DNA from: Symbiodinium natans
Lineage: Eukaryota > Sar > Dinophyceae > Suessiales > Symbiodiniaceae
NCBI GenBank assembly: GCA_905221605.1
Contig: CAJNDS010000768.1
Coordinates: 615,793 to 679,792, forward strand
Reading direction: 5' to 3'
DNA length: 64,000 bases
Below are positions 1 to 9,720 of this stretch, piece after piece. Numbering within the stretch: position 1 is the stretch's first letter; each line of letters opens with the position of its first letter. A program made the translations under genes and the position numbers. The notes below the pieces were generated by a model. That model searched no databases. It was not told the origin of the DNA and saw only the letters and a list, made by a program, of their open reading frames with translations.

Positions 1-14
1 TATATATATATATA
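1..14. repeat. TA dinucleotide run at window edge
   Basis: The window opens in a TA run, so the true length of this microsatellite is unknown. Confidence 0.9.
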
Positions 15-79
15 CCGCAATATAATATAGGTCATATCTAAATATGTTTGAAAAATTACAAACAAATGTTGTGTGTGGC

Positions 80-185
80 TTGGCAGATTCCCTGAACATT
101 CTATAAACCGAAAACTCTTTGGGGCTGTCTGGTACCGATGGTGTTTGACATATCATGTCAGTGATACTCCTCTTGGTGCCTTTAT
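80..185 (-). CDS. candidate internal exon, function unknown
   Basis: Read on the minus strand, the frame is open after an AG acceptor (GTGAAAG) at 187-186 and includes the residues SVPDSPKEFSVYRMFRESAK. A GC-type donor may follow near 80. I do not recognise the family. The call rests on an open frame and plausible composition only, and the DNA is AT-richer than its surroundings. Confidence 0.33.
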
Positions 186-599
186 CTTTCACAGGCTAGT
201 ACTACATATTAAATAACCCTAAACCCCAAACCCTCAACTGCGTGTATCGCGAATGTTGTTACAAGTAGTAATCTGGCGCCGGGGAGGTTCGTAGCCTGGA
301 TGCTGAGGACCTGGAAGAAAGGGTGTGCAGATCGGGCAGCCCCTGACTTTAACACTTTCCAAGTCGGGGAAGCTTAAAAGCCCCCTCTACTGTAAAGCCC
401 AGCAACCATATTATATTAGGGGTACCCTTTTTGGGTTGGTTACTTTACAAGGGAACCTTGAACCAAAAAAAGGCCAAAAGGGTATAAGCCCTGTTAAACA
501 GGCCCAGACCTTTTCGCATCTCCGTGGGTGCACAAAGCCACTTGTTTAGGATTTGGGGTTTAGGTTTAGGGTTGTGGTCATTGCGACCGGGGCATCTGC

Positions 600-760
600 A
601 AACGAAGAATCACCTCTTCGCTTCCCTTCGCAAAGTCAAGGCAACACAGCTGATCATTCCAAGCCAGGAATTTAAGGACCTTGTGGATTCGGATTTGTTT
701 TTCTTCGTGGTTCTGAGGCTTTTGGGCTTTAAGCTTTGCCTCAGAAGGCTTTGGGTGTAG
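600..760 (+). CDS. candidate exon, function unknown
   Basis: An open plus-strand frame includes LIIPSQEFKDLVDSDLFFF and ends at a TAG near 760. It is followed at 850-905 by a TTTAGGG array. No family is recognised, and the downstream half drifts into T-rich, low-complexity codons, so the real exon would be shorter than the open frame. Confidence 0.25.
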
Positions 761-849
761 GCCCTGCGAGGCCCTGGAACTTGAAAATCAAGCGCTCCTG
801 CACCAGTGGAACTTGTGGCGAGGCTGCAGCTCTATGGAGGTTCCTGAAA

Positions 850-905
850 GTTAGGTTTAGGGCTTAGGGTTTAGGGTTTAGGATTTAGGGTTTAGGGTTT
901 GGTTG
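850..905 (+). repeat. interstitial telomere-type array (TTTAGGG)
   Basis: About seven TTTAGGG units with single-base variants (CTTAGGG, TTTAGGA). One of the many short arrays spread through the window; the rest of 770-1420 shows no supported gene apart from a short open stretch near 1150-1210. Confidence 0.9.
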
Positions 906-1420
906 GTTTGTAAACGAGCCTGTAGGAGATTGCAGGAAGGGGTTGCGGGGTGTGGGGCTATACTGTTTGGCTCTGGCGGTGTTCGGCCGGCATCGTGCGA
1001 ATCAGGCTTGCAGGCCGTGCTTTGCAGCTAGCCGAAGATCATCCATGCCGGTTTAGGGTTTAGGGTTTAGGCTTTAGGGTTTCATGCCGATACCATTTTG
1101 TCTTGGCTTCTGTTTGTCTCCAACTCCACCTTCCGGGGGTTGCAGAATCCAACCCGGCGGTCCGACTGAACTCTCAGGGCGACACAGGAGTTTCAACAAA
1201 AGGCAACCCCCTCGACTGGGTTTTTGTTTTGCCTCCCCGGGGCTTGGGGCGTAGGGCTTAGGGCTTAGGGGAACCGCCTCAATAGCCGTGGTGTCCCAAA
1301 CACCAGAGCGTCGAAGTCCTGGGCAGACGATAAGCCACTAAGCCCAGAGGTCTATTGCAAGTCATGCAAGCTCGGTGAGGGCACACGCCTAGTGTCAGAT
1401 CATGTCTCATCACAGTTGCA

Positions 1421-1668
1421 ATGGAAGATACAATGGCCCGCCATCCACTACAAGCAATTCTTGGGGACGAAATCAACCCTGAAATTATGGGTCATATACC
1501 CAAAACTACTATAGTGCCTATTCAGGTATATGAACCACAACCCCTTTTAGGTCATATACCCTATACTGCCATAGTCCCTATTCATGTATACCACAAACCA
1601 ATTTAGGGTTCATGTAGTTCCCAAGGATGAGATTAAGCTCGGCCTAGCTGTTGACCGTGGCGGTGTAG
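1421..1668 (+). CDS. candidate gene fragment split by a tandem repeat
   Basis: An ATG-led stretch (MEDTMARHPLQAILGDEIN) at 1421-1478 and an open stretch (VPKDEIKLGLAVDRGGVAPC) from about 1617 lie on either side of a 64 bp tandem repeat. The layout suggests two short exons around an intron-like insert, but I could not fix splice junctions that join the two frames. No family recognised. Confidence 0.28.
1479..1615. repeat. two imperfect 64 bp tandem units
   Basis: Two units share GGTCATATACCC ... TATAGTGCCTATTCA, followed by a CCACAA stretch. Related sequence (TACCCTATACTACTATAACC) recurs at 6211-6320 and, inverted, at 13015-13070, so this is a dispersed repeat rather than a local duplication only. 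Confidence 0.7.
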
Positions 1669-1708
1669 CGCCATGCCAACCCACTCCCACGTAATTTGAA
1701 GGCACATA

Positions 1709-1800
1709 GAGAGCCCAACATCCCCTCAACTAGGGAATATACCTCAAAATATCTACCAGTAGGTATCCTTAACATGGCTTAAGGTCTCTTCCTTGTTTCA
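1709..1800. mobile_element. short palindromic element, family H
   Basis: Begins near AGAGAGCCCAACATCCCC and ends near GGCTTAAGG. Related copies with AGAGAGCCCAATA and GGATCCTTA/ATTCCTTA motifs lie at 2593-2700, 2850-3000, 12018-12120, 49262-49351 and 56217-56302. No coding capacity; probably non-autonomous. Confidence 0.6.
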
Positions 1801-2244
1801 AGGGGTATGGGGGGCCCTGTGAAGGCATAGCTCTCATCAGCCTCGACCCTTGCATAGTAGGGGCCCGCAGCTCTCAAAAACAAAACTGAAAACACAATGA
1901 CACGGCATTTCTCTGTACAATGTCACGCCCGTGTTTAACAATGCTTGGGCGGGTACCCCTAAACCCTAAACCCTAAAGCCCTACAACTAATGGATTGCAT
2001 CTGGTCATGTGACACTCTCAGGAGGTTTTGGGCTCAGTGGGACGGCCTGGGGCTCAAAAGCATCTGGCAGAAGCCCTCCGAGCTCAACATCGATTAGCAT
2101 CTGCAGCCTTTCCACTTACCACGTTCTCCCTAGACGACAACTCGAGAGCGGGTGTGCTGGGCTAAAACTCCTTACAGCTTGCGTCCAGTGCTTTGGAGCT
2201 AGCGGAATCCCGAAAGATGGCGCAAGGTGCCTCAGAAAAGGCCG

Positions 2245-2352
2245 TCATTCAAGGGCAGAGATAAACGAGTCCAGCGGCTTCACCCACCCGCAAACTGTAC
2301 CCAGCTCAAGTACCGAAGCCCCATCATCAGCACTTCGCCCCAGCCCAAACCT
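2245..2352 (-). CDS. candidate terminal exon
   Basis: After a good acceptor (CTAAGCAG) at 2354-2353 the minus strand is open for 36 codons, including RSADDGASVLELGTVCGWVK, and ends at TGA (2247-2245). The exon starts directly at the edge of the palindromic element at 2367-2470, which fits that element acting as an intron or intron part. No family recognised. Confidence 0.38.
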   Translation of the reverse strand, partial: RFGLGRSADDGASVLELGTVCGWVKPLDSFISALE

Positions 2353-2366
2353 CTGCTTAGAGGCTC

Positions 2367-2470
2367 ATGGTACTTATTAACCAATAACTGTACTTATAAC
2401 CCATTTGTAAGTGCCCGAATCTGGTTATTCTTGGGTTACAAGTACAGTTAGTATTGGGTTGATAAGTACC
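2367..2470. mobile_element. near-perfect palindromic element
   Basis: The left half (GGTACTTATTAACC, then ACTGTACTTATAACCC) is mirrored by the right half (GGGTTACAAGTACAG, then GGGTTGATAAGTACC). The structure would fold into one long hairpin. No open reading frame. Confidence 0.75.
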
Positions 2471-2517
2471 CCAACCCCCTAAACCCTAAACCCTAATTAA
2501 CCCTAAACCCTAAACCC

Positions 2518-2592
2518 CTGCATCCCAGCTGCTTCGGTCGCCGCAGCCTGGGCGTGACCGGCCGCGGCCAATTCTGCACAGAGCGCTTCTGC
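2518..2592 (-). CDS. candidate alanine-rich exon
   Basis: Minus frame after acceptor TGTCAG reads AEALCAELAAAGHAQAAATE, a helical alanine-rich segment. The family H element lies immediately upstream and its edge supplies the acceptor. The CCCTAAA array lies immediately downstream. Low-complexity composition makes the call weak. Confidence 0.3.
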
Positions 2593-3000
2593 CTGACATC
2601 CCCAAGAGCCCAATATCCCCGTAAATACGGAATATACCTGAAAGCATTACTATTATTATTCTTATTATTCTTCTTATTCTTGATATTTTCAATATTAAGG
2701 ATCCTTATATATTTTAGAGTATAATCCTTAATTCAGAGGTCTTGGGCTACCTGGGTCCGTCCATCACAAGACATGAAACCTAAAAGGGGTTTATGGCTCC
2801 TCTACCTACCTTAACAGGGATTATCGTGTAGTAGAGGCGTGCCCAGAGAGCCTAATATACCCCTTGATGGAGCTTTATGTCTTAAATCATACAGGGATCC
2901 TTAACATGGTTTAAGGTACCCTAAACCCCTGAACTAAGGAATTTACGCTTCAATTATACAGGGATCCTTCACATGGTTTAAGGTGCATTCCTTTTGCAAG
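2593..3000. mobile_element. family H copies and a composite element
   Basis: A family H copy (2593-2700, with an internal ATT/TTC tract) is followed by a composite at 2769-3000: ACATGAAACCTAAAAGGGG ... TAACAGGGAT ... GTAGAGGCGT, then two GGGATCCTT(A/C)ACATGGTTTAAGG units. The same composite recurs at 11949-12120. Confidence 0.6.
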
Positions 3001-3008
3001 GCAATACT

Positions 3009-3118
3009 TGGAGGTTCATGGGTAGTTATAAGTAGAGTCATAAGCATGGTAACTATACTTAGAATTCCATTTAGGGTACTTATAACCCCTACTTATAACT
3101 ACCCATGAACCTCCAAGT
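3009..3118. mobile_element. palindromic element, family G
   Basis: Terminal inverted repeats of about 30 bp start TACTTGGAGGTTCATGGG and end CCCATGAACCTCCAAGTA. The ends offer GT (in GAG-GTTCATGG) and AG (in CCTCCAAG), so the element could be spliced as an intron. Other copies are at 3201-3344, 3814-3943, 4291-4408, a half copy at 12577-12640, and 53056-53174. Confidence 0.8.
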
Positions 3119-3200
3119 AAGCCTCAAACCCCGGGCGCCTCCCCAGGCGCCTGCACGGCGGGTACGCCCATGAAGCCTGAGCGCGTGTCAAGATCCCATA

Positions 3201-3344
3201 CTTGGAGTTTCACTTGTAGTTACAAGTAGGCCCTGGGTTTAGGGTTTAGGGTTTAGGGTTTACGTAGGGTTAGAAGTACCCTAAGAAGGGGCTGGAAGTA
3301 GAATTACCAGACTTATAACCCTACTTGGAACTACCCATGAACCT
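3201..3344. mobile_element. family G copy with a telomere array inside
   Basis: The left end is diverged (TACTTGGAGTTTCACTTGTAG), the right end is typical (ACTACCCATGAACCTCC). A TTTAGGG array of four units sits in the middle at about 3233-3262, suggesting that the array was added after the element inserted. Confidence 0.7.
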
Positions 3345-3510
3345 CCTCGAGGCGCTTGCTTCTTTTAGCGTAGCTTTGGCTGAGGTTCAATATACATGCA
3401 TAGGCACAAGCAAAGCAAGAAACATACAGATTTCAGATACATACACACATGTGTATAAGTGAAAATATGCACAACCTTACCAAACCCTAAAAGAATCTAA
3501 ATACATCAAG

Positions 3511-3598
3511 TCAAGACAGGAAGCGCAGCAACTCCATCGCTTCGTCATTGTGCCGTGGAGTGGTTTTCACCAACCTCCCGTGCAAGCTGACGAACCGG
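3511..3598 (-). CDS. candidate terminal exon
   Basis: Acceptor TCTAAAG at 3600-3599 is followed by 29 open codons, including VSLHGRLVKTTPRHNDEAME, ending at TGA (3513-3511). Composition is charged and non-repetitive. No family recognised. Confidence 0.38.
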
Positions 3599-3721
3599 CT
3601 TTAGAAAACCCTAAGCAAAAACACCCTAAAACCCAACCAAGGCCATCTGTTCCTGTCTGCTGGTTATGTAGTTACAAAAGGCAGAACACAATCTTGCTTA
3701 AATAGCACAGTTCGGACTTCA

Positions 3722-4205
3722 GCGTGTAGCTTTCATGAAATTGCTGGGGAGGCCGTGCGACCTCCCCCCCAGAAAACTGGAACATCGTGGAGAAGCACCG
3801 GTGGTGCCTACATCGGAGGTGTACGGGTAATTAGGAGTATGGTAATAAGTAAGAAGTACCCTAAGTGGGGCTATAAGTATACTGTATACTTTAAACTTTA
3901 CCCTTCTTGTAACCCTACTTAAAACTACCCATGAACCTCCAGGTACATTGGTGCCAGCCCAAAAAGATGCAGCAATGCGGGGTCCGAACCAAAGACTCCA
4001 CGCGCAGAAGGTTTCGGATGGTCCCTTGTCCTACCTCGCATCGAAAGTGCAACCTTCACCTTCAGGCAGCTACCCACAGCCCCTCCCAGAAAACGATCAC
4101 GACCACGTGCATAGGGTAGTTCTCAAGACCCGAGCTAGGTCCCGCAATGGTCCGCACTCCGCTGCCTTTTCAGAGTTCGAGAGCTTACCTCGCCTTGCAA
4201 CATGA
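3722..4205 (+). CDS. candidate two-part gene split by a family G element
   Basis: The element at 3814-3943 is flanked by TACAT on both sides. Splicing GT (3819) to AG (3942) keeps one frame open to TGA at 4205 (includes AQKDAAMRGPNQRLHAQKVS). Removing the element plus one TACAT copy keeps a different frame open (includes YIGASPKRCSNAGSEPKTPR). The minus strand is also open in part, with a GTAAGC donor near 4196. Strand and frame therefore stay undecided. Confidence 0.3.
3814..3943. mobile_element. family G element with TACAT duplication
   Basis: TACAT at 3809-3813 and 3944-3948 flanks a 130 bp diverged family G copy with inverted ends (GGAGGTGTACGGGTA / CTACCCATGAACCTCC). Confidence 0.7.
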
Positions 4206-4290
4206 CGCTTGACGCCCTCGTCGTCTCCGGCAGCCTTGGCCTGGGATTCGGACACAGGATGTCTAAACGGGACTGCAAACCTCGGACTGG

Positions 4291-4408
4291 CCTCTACTTG
4301 GAGGTTCATGGGTAGTGATCGGAAGGGCTAAAAGCATGAGATTAATACTTTTACCCCCCGTCTCAGGGTACTTACAACCCGACCTCGAACTATGCATGAA
4401 CCTCCTAG
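4291..4408. mobile_element. palindromic element, family G
   Basis: Left end CTACTTGGAGGTTCATGGG, right end TATGCATGAACCTCCTAG. The central part is diverged (AAAAGCATGAG, GGGTACTTACAACCC). Confidence 0.7.
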
Positions 4409-4432
4409 AAACCTGTCCCTAAACCCTAAATC

Positions 4433-4552
4433 CTTTTGCTGAGAGGTTGTCCGCGCCTCCTCCAGCTGCTCGCGCGACCGCGCGCGAGACTGCTCGCGCT
4501 GGGCCAGTGCCTGGTTTACTTGGCTGGCGTCTTGCGATGAGGGCTTGTGCAC
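4433..4552 (-). CDS. candidate coiled-coil exon
   Basis: The minus frame includes ALAQREQSRARSREQLEEAR, a charged heptad-like helix. The exon runs directly into GATTTAGGGTTTAGG, so a GA-type donor would coincide with the first telomere-type repeat. Only 40 codons; family not identifiable. Confidence 0.37.
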
Positions 4553-4938
4553 GGCTGCTCTCTGCGTTTGCTTGTTGGTTCTTGAATACTTTTCAAAGGG
4601 TGCCCTTTTTTTGGTTCAAGGGGCTTAGAAGGGAACCCATTACAGCTGGCCCTAGGTTCTTGAGAAAGAATCAAGGAAGTGACATCCTCAACTACGGTTT
4701 TTTGGCACGAAGGGGGTTTAGGGTTGGGATGTCGGTCCATCAGGTTTGCAGGGTCCAGCATGCAAAGGGTCAGGTTTTCAAATTTGGCCCTAAAACCTAA
4801 ACCCTAAACCCTAAAAACAGAAGCGAACCTTCCCGCGCCGCGTGCTCAGGCGTGCCTGTCAGACCCACAGCAACGAAGTCCCGACACTGTCATCATGTAC
4901 CCGTTGCTTGAAAGCCCTGCCTAAGCCCTTTGTCTCAA

Positions 4939-5063
4939 AACCTACCTTAAGAACCCCAAACCTATACTTTCGTAGGTTACTCATGTAACAAAATGTAGGA
5001 TTCTTAGGTAACCTGCACAAACAGTAGGTTTGAAGTAGGTTTGGGGTTCTTATATAAGGTATT
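4939..5063. mobile_element. inverted-repeat element
   Basis: ACCTTAAGAACCCCAAACCTA on the left is mirrored by TAGGTTTGGGGTTCTTATAT on the right, with a second inner pair (GTAGGTTACTCATG / AGGTAACC). No coding potential. Confidence 0.65.
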
Positions 5064-5164
5064 ACCAGAGTTGCCACCGAAGGCGCGTGAGCCTTTTTGA
5101 GCTCCGGGGCAGCACCTTATCCAAATTGGGTTTAGGGTTTAGGCTTTAGGGTTTAGGGTTCTCC

Positions 5165-5247
5165 AAATTAGGGTCCCTTTCTGGGATCCCTTTTTAAAGG
5201 GTGCCGCCTTATAATGGGTACCCAGAAAGGGACCCTCATTTAGGAAA
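5165..5247. mobile_element. inverted-repeat element
   Basis: AATTAGGGTCCCTTTCTGGG is mirrored by CCCAGAAAGGGACCCTCATT over 83 bp. It directly follows a TTTAGGG array. A plus-strand frame open from 5201 to 5473 overlaps it and is not supported as a gene. Confidence 0.65.
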
Positions 5248-5574
5248 CTACCCACATGAGGATACGCGAAAAGCCCTGTTCCAAGCGGATAGCCCTGACA
5301 GGATAACCCTGAATCACCCCGAACTCAACACCGAGCCAAAAACGCAGCAGAACCGAACCCTGCCAAGCTGCCGACTCCCTACTCCCGAAGTGCCACGTCG
5401 AATCCACTTCTCCAGCTTCACAATATTGATAACATTAACAACATTAACAATATTCACAAGAAAAAAGAGATAAGAAGAGCAATAATACCAAGGGTACTAA
5501 TAACACAGCTACCGTGTTGTGGGCACAGGAAAACAAGTTCAGGTACCATCCTGGATTCTAGTGGCAGAGTGGCT

Positions 5575-5917
5575 TCAATGGAAGGTCGTTGTCTTGCATG
5601 GTAGGGTTTTAGGGCTTGGGGTTCTTCTCAACCATTTTCTTAACCGTTTTGGATCCAGTTGACATTGCATCAGGCAGCAAGATCGCCACTTTGCAGCTCT
5701 TGTCGTGAACTCTTTATAAGATGTGAAGGACCCACCCTCATTCAGACTAACCCCCATGGTATCCCATGGTACTTGTGCACCGCCATGTCGGGCTTGCATA
5801 ATAAGCTACGCAAACTTTCTGATCCGACGAGTGGGTGCAGCAAGGCTGCCGTCGAACACAAAGATGGGCTTGAACCCAAGCTCCAGCAGCCTTCGTCTGA
5901 GGGAAGTGAAAGTTGCG
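5575..5917 (-). CDS. XPG/FEN-like nuclease exon with an in-frame TAG
   Basis: After acceptor CCACAG (5919-5918) the minus frame reads TSLRRRLLELGFKPIFVFDG, then SLAAPTRRIRKFA. Leu/Arg-rich helix followed by hydrophobic strand and VFDG is typical of the N-terminal nuclease region of the XPG/FEN1/EXO1/GEN1 family, which cuts branched DNA. The frame then meets TAG at 5808-5806 and stays open for about 75 more codons to 5575. Either a GT donor just before the stop (GC-GTAGCT, at 5809) ends the exon, or the codon is a lesion. Identification is by eye from one short motif. Confidence 0.5.
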
Positions 5918-6044
5918 CTGTGGTCTCTACAACCCTAAACCCTAAACCCTAAACCCGAAACCCTACTCTACAGTACCTGCAGCTACCGAGCTCGTGGCCC
6001 TTGAGTCGTCCCGCAAGAAAGGTTGGGGGGGCTCTGAGATCTTT

Positions 6045-6133
6045 AGTCCGAGCCCTGCTTTGTAGCAAGAAGCTACCATGAAAGAAGGAAGAAATCTCAA
6101 ACCCAAGCACGGCTCCATCGCACGTGTGCCTTA
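6045..6133 (-). CDS. possible upstream exon of the XPG-like gene
   Basis: The minus frame includes GAVLGFEISSFFHGSFLLQS. XPG-family proteins have an early Asp-x-Ser/Tyr-x-hydrophobic-Leu-His segment in the first metal-binding region, and FEISSFFH at this distance upstream of the VFDG exon fits that place, with Glu in the position usually held by Asp. Exon edges are uncertain. An intron of about 130 bp containing CCCTAAA repeats would separate it from the exon at 5917. Confidence 0.33.
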
Positions 6134-6914
6134 CCGTCCGCCGCAGAAGCCCGGCAATATGACCTCGGTCACAAGAAAGAAGCATCAAGCACCCACTGCC
6201 CTGGGGCCCACATGAACCCTATCATGTACCCTATACTACTATAACCCCTGCTTGAGGTGTAATTATGAACCAGAAACCCTAAACCCTATATACCCTGTGC
6301 TACTATACTCCCTTCTTGAGGCAATACAAACCCTAAACCCTTTTAGAGTTCTATCTGAAAAACTATTCCTGAACATGATCCTCTTAAACCCAAAACGGGA
6401 AAACGCAGAATGTCTCCAGGGCCTACCTCGAGTTCATTTGGCCCCCAAAAGGATCTTGCTGAACCTGGCCTCCGATGACTTAAAGCACAGACCTCTTTGT
6501 TCAATCTCGGGGCCTTGGGGTTTAGGGTTTCTATAAAAACCCAAAGAGGGTTTGCAAAGAGGGTTTTTTTAATGAAAAAACCTTGTTTGTGTTTAGGGTT
6601 TCGAGTTTCGGGGCTAGTGGAGGGGTCGGCTTGTGCCTGGCTATCCCGCCAACAAACGACATCCTTAGGGACCGAATGAACCCTGAAAGGGTTCATGGTT
6701 CATATGCCTTAGCTAGGGAGTTACATGAGTATGCAGTAGGGCACGTGACCCTAATTTTAGGGTTCATGTGGCTGTTCCGCGTAGGGTATTTGGGGCTTAG
6801 GTCTTCCGTTTGTTCGAGCTGCTGGTGTCCTCTGCGCTGCCAGGAACGGCGCCCGCAGGGGTGTCGCCCATTGCCTCAAGCTAGAGGATCTATATTCAGG
6901 GTTTAGGGTTATGT

Positions 6915-7070
6915 TGTGTTTGTTGAAGGGATGTAGGTCTTCGCAGAACTTGAAGCGCCTTTGACAAGCTGGACTGGTGAATGCGCGGAGTCAAAAGGGC
7001 AATAAAGACAGGCTGACAGGCTGCCACAATCTCTGAGCTCAGACGAAGCCTGAAGAAAACCTTCCGCTGT
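6915..7070 (-). CDS. candidate exon, function unknown
   Basis: Acceptor GCTTGCAG at 7072-7071 is followed by about 50 open codons, including FFRLRLSSEIVAACQPVFIA. No family recognised; bounded downstream by a CCCTAAA-type tract near 6900. Confidence 0.33.
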
Positions 7071-7385
7071 CTGCAAGCAGATGGGCAGTGAGGCATTGGT
7101 ACAGGCACGGACTGGCGTCGATTGCGACAGTAGTGCCCTGGCATGGCGTGCATCATCAGAAAAGTGAAGGCTTCACAAATCAGGCGTCGCCTTTGCCTGT
7201 GAATAGAACGCAGTCCCTGTTATCTTTAAAAAGCACCTTGCAGGTCATGGCTGGTCTTGGGGAGGGGGGGAGGGGGGGGAGCATATCAGGGCTCTGCCCT
7301 CAGCACAAAAGCTGCCGGGGGTCCCTGAACCGTCTGAACCCTCAAAACCCAAAGCATGTCCTTGTACTCATTTGCACATCGGTGA

Positions 7386-7799
7386 CGGCTCATCTCATCC
7401 TGTTTCAGAGACCAAGACCAACAGCGCACCCATGCACAATACATGGTGATGCAAACAAGCATGTCGCATCAGGTCTTCATCAAGGTGCTGGAGCTGTGCA
7501 TGGGAGGCCCATTTCTGAAAGCTCACATCTCAGTATAGTCGGTAAAGGCTTCGGCACATGCTTCAATTCAGCCAATTGAGGCTGCACTTCCATACTATTC
7601 TACTATGCCACACCCAACGTGGCATGCCAAGAGCATTACAGCTTGCAGCTGCGTGTCTGGGGCAGACGTCTTCAAGTACTTGCCCAGCTGCTTGATGCCC
7701 ATGGCCCTGGCAGCAATGATTCTTGCACAGCAGTGGGGCAGCCGAGGAGCCTCAGCCCCGAATTTGGCTGGGCCCAACAGGCCTGCAACCCTACTGTGA
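7386..7799 (+). CDS. candidate gene with one in-frame TAG
   Basis: One plus frame is open for 138 codons from 7386 to TGA at 7799 except for TAG at 7536-7538. The first part includes QYMVMQTSMSHQVFIKVLEL and the second ADVFKYLPSCLMPMALAAMI. A 39 bp GT-AG segment (7533-7571) would remove the stop while keeping frame, but is unusually short for an intron. Other frames of the second half are also open, so the reading is not secure. Confidence 0.35.
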
Positions 7800-7904
7800 T
7801 TCTGGGACCCCCGCAACCATTGATGAAAAAGGACTTTCTCCTCTTTGTAGCATTGGCTAGTTAACCCCTAAACAGTGGAGATCTGAATTTTTGCTTCACC
7901 ATAT

Positions 7905-8009
7905 TCATCCCGAAACCACTTCGCCCCTTGACAACAGCCAGGACAAACAACACGAAAGCATGCGAACTCCTTGGCTCAGCTTAACAAGGCGGAATTGAGG
8001 TACAAGCAC
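7905..8009 (-). CDS. candidate terminal exon
   Basis: Acceptor TTACCCCAG (8011-8010), then 34 codons including FRLVKLSQGVRMLSCCLSWL, ending at TGA (7907-7905). Possibly a membrane-associated C-terminus; unidentified. Confidence 0.33.
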   Translation of the reverse strand: MLVPQFRLVKLSQGVRMLSCCLSWLLSRGEVVSG

Positions 8010-8314
8010 CTGGGGTAACAGGGAATGCACTATAGAGGGAGTATTTTATATAAGGGGCGGGGCGGGGCTAATACTAGGGGGAGGGAGTATTTGTGCTCTC
8101 TCCTAGCCAACGGCTACATTGAACCCTAATCCGCAGCACAACATCCCGTAAACCCTCAAACCTAAACTGGAAACATAGCGCACCCAACGGAGGGGAATAG
8201 CAATCCAGGCCTCGTGCCGCATGCTCGGCCCAAGCATGTGGCCCGGACGGCTGCCAACGCTGAGATCCAAAGGACAAAGGTTGGGGGCAACTGATCATGC
8301 ACACGTGCCCAAAA

Positions 8315-8345
8315 ACCCCTAAACCCTAAACCCTAAACCCTCTGC
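8315..8345 (-). repeat. interstitial telomere-type array (CCCTAAA)
   Basis: Four CCCTAAA units. A minus-strand frame covering 8326-8574 runs out of it and may contain an exon, but nothing in it is recognisable. Confidence 0.85.
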
Positions 8346-8525
8346 CCCGTTGCCCAAAGATGCCCAAAGCCCAAGCCGGCGGAGCCGGTTGAAAAAACCC
8401 TGTATTCTGCGAAAATGCCAGCTGTCTCGGAAATGCCGTTCTTGCGGACCCATTTCTCATGAGGCTATTGGTTGGAACCACCCTGATTCTTGATGCCTCG
8501 TAAAGGGAGCCGAGACATGTAGGGT

Positions 8526-8805
8526 TCAAAGGAAGCTTATTGAAAAAAGTCCGCATGTTTCTGTCTTGAAGCATCTTACAGAATCGAGGCGACTATATTC
8601 TTGTCTGTGCCGTGGTAGTTTCGTGGTTGCCACACAAATGCCAAGCCGATCCCACTTCAACAATTTGATCAAGGGCGCTTTGTCTATGGTAATTGAGCGA
8701 GTTTGAGAGACATTTAAGCAATGCACATTTTGCCTGAAGCGTGAGCATGCAGAGTGTGCAACGCAACCAATAGGATTTCCCAGCCATGTGGGAAGCCATC
8801 ACCAC
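8526..8805 (-). CDS. candidate exon region, function unknown
   Basis: Two overlapping minus frames are open here. One includes TRSITIDKAPLIKLLKWDRL and runs to a stop at 8526; the other includes ASHMAGKSYWLRCTLCMLTL and runs to 8593. I cannot decide between them without homology. Confidence 0.3.
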
Positions 8806-8860
8806 GTCGCCAAGCCAGAGCCGACCCCCGGCGGGCGTTCAACCAAGCAACTTCCTACAG

Positions 8861-8901
8861 GTTTAGGGTTTAGGGTTTAGGGTTTAGGGTTTAGGGTTTA
8901 A
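8861..8901 (+). repeat. interstitial telomere-type array (TTTAGGG)
   Basis: Five to six uninterrupted TTTAGGG units. The following 8905-9240 has two short tracts, poly-C then A-rich at 9164-9195, and no supported gene. Confidence 0.9.
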
Positions 8902-9244
8902 GGCAGTAAACCCCCAAAAGTTAGAACATCATTCTCCTCATACCCCAAGAGGGTTACTAAAGGGAATCCCAGCACTAATCGTCCTTAAACCACGTTCCAA
9001 CTTTGTGGAGCTTACTGTAAGGTATACCTGGAGAAGCGTTTTGCTTTTCAAGGGCACTTAAAAACAAAACACTTCCCTTGCTTTATGGTTCTAAAGGTTG
9101 CTCTAGGTAGGGTTTATTGGGGATCTTTCGTATTCGAGCATAGAACCCTTGGCCCCTCCTCGCCCCCCCCCCCCCCCCTCAAAAAAAAAGAAAAAGAAAT
9201 GAATAGAGGTTACCTACCCGAGCGCTGAGTTGGCGGAGAAGGGT

Positions 9245-9352
9245 TCAGGGTCTTTGCCAGGACAGTGCCTGGTATAACTTTCCAAGCTGACCTTGTGCCA
9301 AACCGCCGACCCCGTACCCGGCACTCAAGTCCGAACATAAACGACTGTCAAC
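9245..9352 (-). CDS. candidate terminal exon
   Basis: Acceptor CTGGTTAG (9354-9353), then 36 codons including SAGYGVGGLAQGQLGKLYQA, ending at TGA (9247-9245). Family unknown. Confidence 0.33.
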   Translation of the reverse strand, partial: VDSRLCSDLSAGYGVGGLAQGQLGKLYQALSWQRP

Positions 9353-9720
9353 CTAACCAGGAAACCCTAAACCCTAAATCCTAAACACTCTAAACCCTTT
9401 AACCCTGCTTGAAGGGATCGGCCGAGGCCATCGAGAGCAAACACAGACTTGCCATGAGGGTGACACCATGGTGCAGTGACGCAGCCAGCGTGTCATAGGG
9501 AACTACTCCCAAGGAGCCCTGAAGCCTCAACCCTATTCAGGTTACAAGAGAATCCTTGACTTACCCCCCCCACCGCCCCCCAACGCCAAGGAGCCCCAAC
9601 CAAAAAACGGCCCAACAACCCTGCACTGAGCCGAAATATGCATAAGGATCTCAGAAGACAAAAAACCTTCTGTGCCACCAGGGCTGCGCAGCAAAACGCC
9701 CCAAACCCCAAACCCCAAGC

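Noticed and set aside
325-549. Open frame ending in TLNPKP- or GLGFRV-like residues (and many similar elsewhere)
   Set aside because: TLNPKP and GLGFRV are simply CCCTAAA and TTTAGGG units translated; their presence marks repeat sequence, not a shared protein motif.
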